A stretch of DNA of 64,000 bases from Roseivirga sp. UBA6052 (GTDB lineage: Bacteria; Bacteroidota; Bacteroidia; Cytophagales; Cyclobacteriaceae). Where the stretch lies: assembly GCA_002427755.1 (NCBI GenBank), contig DIYO01000009.1, positions 933,296-997,295 of the forward strand. Reading direction: 5' to 3'. Shown here in pieces: positions 60,366 through 64,000 of this stretch (positions within the stretch are counted from its first letter, which is position 1; each line of letters opens with the position of its first letter). The translations under genes and the position numbers were made by a program. The notes beneath the pieces were generated by a model. It had not been told where the DNA came from and did no database searches. It worked only from the letters and a program-made list of their open reading frames with translations.

Positions 60366-61637
60366 TTAAATATAATCGAAGCCTGTGTAAGGTCTCAATA
60401 CCTCAGGAATTCGAATTCCTTCTTCGGTTTGGTTATTCTCAATGAGTGCGGCCATGATTCTAGGTAATGCCAAAGCACTGCCGTTTAAAGTGTGTAGTAA
60501 GACTGACTTTTTGTTTTCGTCCTTATATCTGAGCTTAAGCCTATTGGCTTGATAGGTTTCAAAGTTGGATACTGAGCTTACTTCTAACCATTTGCCTTGT
60601 CCCGCTGAATAAACTTCGAAATCGAAAGTCAATGCTGACGTAAACCCTAGATCACCACCGCATAATCTCAAGATTCTATACGGTAACTCTAGTTTCTTAA
60701 GCAGGCCTTCTACATGCTTGCACATTTCTTGAAGTGTATCGTAAGACTCTTCAGGTTTTCTAACCTGCACAATCTCAACTTTGTCGAACTGATGCAGTCG
60801 ATTCAAGCCTCTGACATGCGCACCCCAGCTACCTGCTTCTCTTCTGAAAGAAGGTGTAAAACCAACATTCATGATAGGCAGGTCATTTTCATTCACAATT
60901 ACATCTCTGTATAGATTGGTGATAGGTACTTCTGCCGTTGGTATCAGATAGAGATTCTCAGCAGGGATATGATACATCTGACCTTCTTTATCAGGAAGCT
61001 GGCCAGTTCCATAACCAGAGGCTTCATTTACTACAATAGGAGGTTGAACTTCTTTATAACCTGCTTTAGAGGCTTCGTCTAAAAAGAAGTTAACCAAAGA
61101 TCTTTGCAGTCTGGCACCTTTACCTTTATAAACAGGAAAACCAGCTCCGGTAATCTTAATACCCAAGTCGAAATCAATAATGTCTTTCTCCTTAATAATA
61201 TCCCAATGCGCTTTGGCTGTAACTGCTAGAACAGGCGGTTCACCAACCCTGCCAATCTCTTCATTATCTTCGTCTGAATTTCCAAGCGGTACAGACGGGT
61301 GAGGGATATTTGGAATATTGTATAGTGCTTGCTTCAACTCTTCTTGGAGCTTATTGAGCATTTCACTCAACTCTTTGTTTTTGGTTTTAAGATCAGCTGT
61401 TTGTGCCTTGGCTTCTTCAGCTTCATCTCTCTTACCAGCTTTCATAAGAGCCCCAATCGATTTGGCTATGTTTTTTGCTTCTGAAAGATTAGTGTCTAGT
61501 TCTTGCTGAGTCTTCTTTCTGTTATTGTCTAAATCAACTACAGCATCAAGAAGTACTTCTGCATCTTTAATATTCCTTTTTTCTAAGCCTTTAATGAATT
61601 CTTCTTTATTCTGAAGAATGTCTGAAACAAGTAACAT
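60366..61637 (-). CDS. serS: Seryl-tRNA synthetase
   Basis: A 423-residue class II synthetase. The N-terminal long coiled-coil arm that grips the tRNA variable arm (about 25-110, alternating Lys/Glu/Leu) is followed by the catalytic domain. Motif 2 is around GFTPSFRREAGSWGAHVRGLNRLHQFDKVE, seen in parts as FRREAGSWG, and motif 3 is LPRIMAALIENNQ. A substrate segment VSSVSNFETYQANR is also clear. Length and sequence are normal for bacterial SerRS. It is divergent from rho across a 245-base gap. Confidence 0.97.
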   Translation of the reverse strand: MLLVSDILQNKEEFIKGLEKRNIKDAEVLLDAVVDLDNNRKKTQQELDTNLSEAKNIAKSIGALMKAGKRDEAEEAKAQTADLKTKNKELSEMLNKLQEELKQALYNIPNIPHPSVPLGNSDEDNEEIGRVGEPPVLAVTAKAHWDIIKEKDIIDFDLGIKITGAGFPVYKGKGARLQRSLVNFFLDEASKAGYKEVQPPIVVNEASGYGTGQLPDKEGQMYHIPAENLYLIPTAEVPITNLYRDVIVNENDLPIMNVGFTPSFRREAGSWGAHVRGLNRLHQFDKVEIVQVRKPEESYDTLQEMCKHVEGLLKKLELPYRILRLCGGDLGFTSALTFDFEVYSAGQGKWLEVSSVSNFETYQANRLKLRYKDENKKSVLLHTLNGSALALPRIMAALIENNQTEEGIRIPEVLRPYTGFDYI

Positions 61638-61739
61638 AGTCGTTGTCGTTTTGAGGCGACAAAGTAAACCATTTCCTCACAAAAAGTAGGTGCTTAAGGG
61701 GGGCTTGTATTCCCAAAACTTGAAATTTTGAGCAGATTT

Positions 61740-61770
61740 TTTGAGACTTAATTGATAATAACTAATATTG
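61740..61770 (+). promoter_or_regulatory. Predicted rho promoter
   Basis: TTTG (61740-61743), 19 bases, then TAATATTG (61763-61770), one mismatch from TAnnTTTG, make this the best promoter match of the window. The start is expected near 61777, giving a leader of about 106 bases before the rho ATG. Confidence 0.65.
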
Positions 61771-61882
61771 CGTTGTCCTAAGGCTAGGGCAGACCTGTCT
61801 ACTTATAGCCTCTTGAAACAATCACTGAAACAATAATTCAAAATACATACCTCGATTAGAGGAAACCCAATTTCTTATTTTT
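61771..61882 (+). promoter_or_regulatory. Possible structured leader of rho
   Basis: AGGCTA and TAGCCT flank an inner AGAC-CT-GTCT within the first 40 bases of the predicted leader, so a nested hairpin can form. There is no T-run directly after it and no open reading frame that looks coding. It may take part in rho autoregulation, but this is only suggested by position. Confidence 0.35.
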
Positions 61883-63451
61883 ATGTACACCATTGACGAA
61901 TTGAAGCTCAGGCTTCTTTCTGAATTGAAAGAAATCGCTGAGCAAATGGGGGTAAAGAACTTCAAAAAGCTGGCCAAGCAAGACCTCATATATGCTATTC
62001 TGGATCAGCAAGCTATAACCCCTGAAGCCGATCTTCCTAAAAAAGAAAGCCCTGAAGCCAAAGAAGAGCAAAAGGAGGCTAAGGAAGAGAAGCCGAAAAG
62101 AAGAAAAAGAAAAGAAGAGCCAAAAGGTGAAGGCGGTGAAGAAAAGCCGAAAAGAAGACCAAAGCGCGAAAACGTTGCTGATGCTTCTGCAGAGCCTAAA
62201 GCTGAAGAAACTTCAGAAGAAAAGTCAGAGAAATCTGAGAAAAAGGATCGACCGCAAAGAGATAAAAAAGAAGGTGGAGACGATAGAAGAGATCGCAACA
62301 ACAAGCGCCAACAGTACAATCAGAACATTAAGGATTTTGATGGACTGATAGAGAACGAAGGTGTTTTAGAAATCATGCAAGATGGTTATGGATTCTTGAG
62401 ATCTTCAGACTACAATTACTTAGCGAGCCCTGATGATATTTATGTGTCTCCATCTCAGATCAAGTTATTTGGTCTTAAAACAGGTGATACGGTTAAAGGT
62501 CAAATCAGACCTCCAAAAGAAGGTGAAAAGTACTTTGCGCTATTGAGAGTAGAGTCAGTTAACGGTAAAACCACCGAGGAAATCAGAGATAGAGTTCCTT
62601 TTGAATATCTAACGCCACTATTCCCAGATGAGCAGATTAAGCTAACGACTAAGCCAAGCTTAATGTCTACGCGTATCCTCGATATGTTCGCACCAATTGG
62701 TAAAGGACAAAGGGGTATGATTGTAGCACAGCCTAAGACAGGTAAAACGGTATTATTGAAGGATGTGGCCAATGCTATTGCAGAAAACCATCCTGAATGT
62801 TATTTGATTATTCTTTTAATCGATGAGCGTCCGGAAGAAGTAACTGATATGGCCAGAAGTGTGAAGGCTGAAGTTATCAGTTCAACATTCGATGAGCAGG
62901 CTGACCGTCATGTAAAGGTTTCTAACATTGTATTAGAGAAGGCTAAGAGAATGGTAGAGTGCGGTCACGATGTAGTGATTTTACTTGATTCTATCACGAG
63001 ATTAGCGAGAGCTTACAATACTGTAGTACCATCTTCAGGCAAGATTCTTTCCGGTGGTGTTGATGCGAACGCGCTGCACAAGCCTAAGCGATTCTTCGGT
63101 GCTGCTAGAAATGTAGAGAACGGTGGTTCACTTTCAATCATTGCTACAGCCTTGATCGAAACGGGTTCTAAGATGGACGAGGTAATCTTTGAAGAATTTA
63201 AGGGTACAGGTAACATGGAACTTCAGTTGGATAGAAAACTATCTAACAAGCGTGTTTATCCTGCTATCGATGTGCCGTCATCGGGTACACGTAGAGAAGA
63301 TTTATTAATGACTAAGGAAGAACTTCAACGCGTATGGATCTTACGTAAATTCATGAGTGATATGAATTCAGTAGAGGCCATGGAATTCTTATTAGATAGA
63401 ATGAAGGGCACTCGAAATAACGAAGAGTTCTTAATCTCTATGAATGGATAA
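61883..63451 (+). CDS. rho: Transcription termination factor Rho
   Basis: A 522-residue RNA-dependent hexameric ATPase. The N-terminal helical Rho-N domain (about 1-45) is followed by a charged insert of about 100 residues rich in Lys, Glu and Arg (about 48-150), typical for Bacteroidota and some Actinobacteria. The cold-shock-like RNA-binding domain (about 155-225: GVLEIMQDGYGFLRSSDYNY) and ATPase with Walker A PKTGKT, Walker B VVILLDSITRLARA and the Q/R loops follow. The gene has its own promoter and a strong terminator. Confidence 0.97.
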   Translation: MYTIDELKLRLLSELKEIAEQMGVKNFKKLAKQDLIYAILDQQAITPEADLPKKESPEAKEEQKEAKEEKPKRRKRKEEPKGEGGEEKPKRRPKRENVADASAEPKAEETSEEKSEKSEKKDRPQRDKKEGGDDRRDRNNKRQQYNQNIKDFDGLIENEGVLEIMQDGYGFLRSSDYNYLASPDDIYVSPSQIKLFGLKTGDTVKGQIRPPKEGEKYFALLRVESVNGKTTEEIRDRVPFEYLTPLFPDEQIKLTTKPSLMSTRILDMFAPIGKGQRGMIVAQPKTGKTVLLKDVANAIAENHPECYLIILLIDERPEEVTDMARSVKAEVISSTFDEQADRHVKVSNIVLEKAKRMVECGHDVVILLDSITRLARAYNTVVPSSGKILSGGVDANALHKPKRFFGAARNVENGGSLSIIATALIETGSKMDEVIFEEFKGTGNMELQLDRKLSNKRVYPAIDVPSSGTRREDLLMTKEELQRVWILRKFMSDMNSVEAMEFLLDRMKGTRNNEEFLISMNG

Positions 63452-63472
63452 AATCTATATCAAATAGATATT

Positions 63473-63507
63473 AAAAGCCTTCTCGAGAAATCGGGAAGGC
63501 TTTTTTT
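63473..63507 (+). terminator. Strong rho gene terminator
   Basis: AAAAGCCTTCTCGA (63473-63486) pairs with TCGGGAAGGCTTTT (63491-63504) around a GAAA loop, 14 pairs with one G-T pair, followed by more T. It is the most stable hairpin seen in the window and isolates rho from the next gene. Confidence 0.93.
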
Positions 63508-63569
63508 GAATGGTTTTGTATTTTCATTGAATTAAATTATTATAAAAATCAACTGATAATTTATATTAA

Positions 63570-64000
63570 ATGGCACATACAATTGATCTTGGCACATTGA
63601 TTATAGAAAAAATAATCGTTCATGATATTCCTAGACATAAAAAGAATGAAGAAGATACTGAGCCAAAGTTAAGTCAAGCAACAAGTGATCTTCCGAATGC
63701 TCTGAGATCATTTTTCAGAGAAAAAATACTATCCGCTCTAAGGAGTGATAAGTCTTTGAAGGTCTCATTCAAAATTCAGGATGACGAAGGAACTGTTCAA
63801 GAGCTAACCAAACGAATGTCAGAAAATGACGATTCATTTATCCATGACTCTCAAGAAATCGCCAGACATCTCTTTAGAATCCAAGTAGGAAATAATGCTG
63901 GAGGAATATTGCTTATTATTCAAGCTAAGGTAAATAGTTGTAGAGCAATAATCGTTATGAAACTTGAGAGAGATAGTGGTGCTCAACTCTCACTAAATCA
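63570..64000 (+). CDS. Nucleoid-associated protein, NdpA/YejK-like (5' part, cut by window end)
   Basis: The frame is open from ATG 63570 to the last base, 143 codons. The product starts MAHTIDLGTLIIEKIIVHDIPRHKK split as an N-terminal strand, then EPKLSQATSDLPNALRSFFREKI, SQEIARHLFRIQ and an NNAGGILLIIQAKVN strand ending AIIVMKLERDSGAQLSLN. This pattern (short N-terminal strand with IPRH, SFFREKI helix, glycine before a hydrophobic strand, KLERDSG) matches the 37-kDa nucleoid-associated family PF04245. These proteins bind DNA and often sit in mobile or defence islands. The rest of the gene lies outside the window. Confidence 0.6.
   Translation, partial: MAHTIDLGTLIIEKIIVHDIPRHKKNEEDTEPKLSQATSDLPNALRSFFREKILSALRSDKSLKVSFKIQDDEGTVQELTKRMSENDDSFIHDSQEIARHLFRIQVGNNAGGILLIIQAKVNSCRAIIVMKLERDSGAQLSLN

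Noticed and set aside
62005..62319. Possible minus-strand gene inside rho
   Set aside because: It mirrors the Lys/Glu-rich insert of rho; the Ser/Phe-rich product is what the antisense of such codons gives.
1..64000. tRNA, rRNA, CRISPR, transposon or prophage
   Set aside because: No cloverleaf-like sequence, repeat-spacer array, transposase, integrase or terminal inverted repeats were seen in any gap.

Overview
The window is a continuous piece of chromosome from a Bacteroidota bacterium, most likely a marine, orange-pigmented member of the Cytophagales (Roseivirga/Fulvivirga/Algoriphagus-like; the genus is inference). The evidence is a set of phylum hallmarks: a fused MurF-Alr, a Rho with a long charged insert, a T9SS C-terminal sorting domain, PD40-OmpA envelope proteins, STN/carboxypeptidase-regulatory-domain proteins with FecI/FecR, a DUF4286 protein, near-absence of Shine-Dalgarno sequences, and promoters resembling TTG-N19/20-TAnnTTTG. 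Genes are dense, no stretch over 300 bases lacks a gene, and I see no tRNA, rRNA, CRISPR array, transposase, integrase or prophage.

Layout. 1-11.5 kb: end of a large unknown protein, TlpA-like thioredoxin, M20 dipeptidase, DsbD, copper ATPase CopA, M23 peptidase and an OmpA/PD40 protein. 11.5-19.7 kb: transglutaminase-like protein, PepSY protein, AsmA protein, purKE and a membrane-anchored MutS-like ATPase. 19.8-25.3 kb: an ECF sigma/FecR/STN signalling operon without a TonB barrel, and feoAB behind an iron-box-like palindrome. 25.3-33.3 kb: HTTM/gamma-carboxylase-like protein, a 50-residue Lys-rich protein, murF-alr, csaA, a TonB receptor and an atypical orphan hisA. 33.4-43.6 kb: two two-component systems. 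The first is divergent from an Asp/Phe-rich T9SS protein whose promoter carries four phased TTAAC repeats. 43.6-52.7 kb: a phosphoesterase-(CotH-like?)-barrel giant, an SdiA-regulated propeller, an HD-PycTM protein, and an FtsX-type ABC transporter. 52.7-59.6 kb: carotenoid locus. 59.6-64 kb: DUF4286, GNAT, serS, rho, and the start of a nucleoid-associated (NdpA/YejK-like) protein cut by the window edge.

How the genes work together. The carotenoid locus is the clearest system. cruF-crtZ-merR(CarH-like) is followed by sigma-crtI-crtB-ispH-crtW on the same strand. Five same-orientation GTTNAACAAA elements lie between them, two of them on a plausible promoter. This predicts B12/light-type derepression of an operon supplying isoprenoid precursor (IspH), phytoene (CrtB), desaturation (CrtI), ketolation (CrtW), hydroxylation (CrtZ) and psi-end hydration (CruF), which fits a flexixanthin-like monocyclic ketocarotenoid. 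No crtE or lycopene cyclase is in the window.

The best leads for something less described are the GTTNAACAAA operator array, the phased TTAAC array upstream of the secreted acidic protein, the phosphoesterase/CotH-like/barrel protein, the HD-PycTM protein without a cyclase, the barrel-less sigma/FecR/STN unit, and the HisA homologue lacking its first catalytic aspartate.
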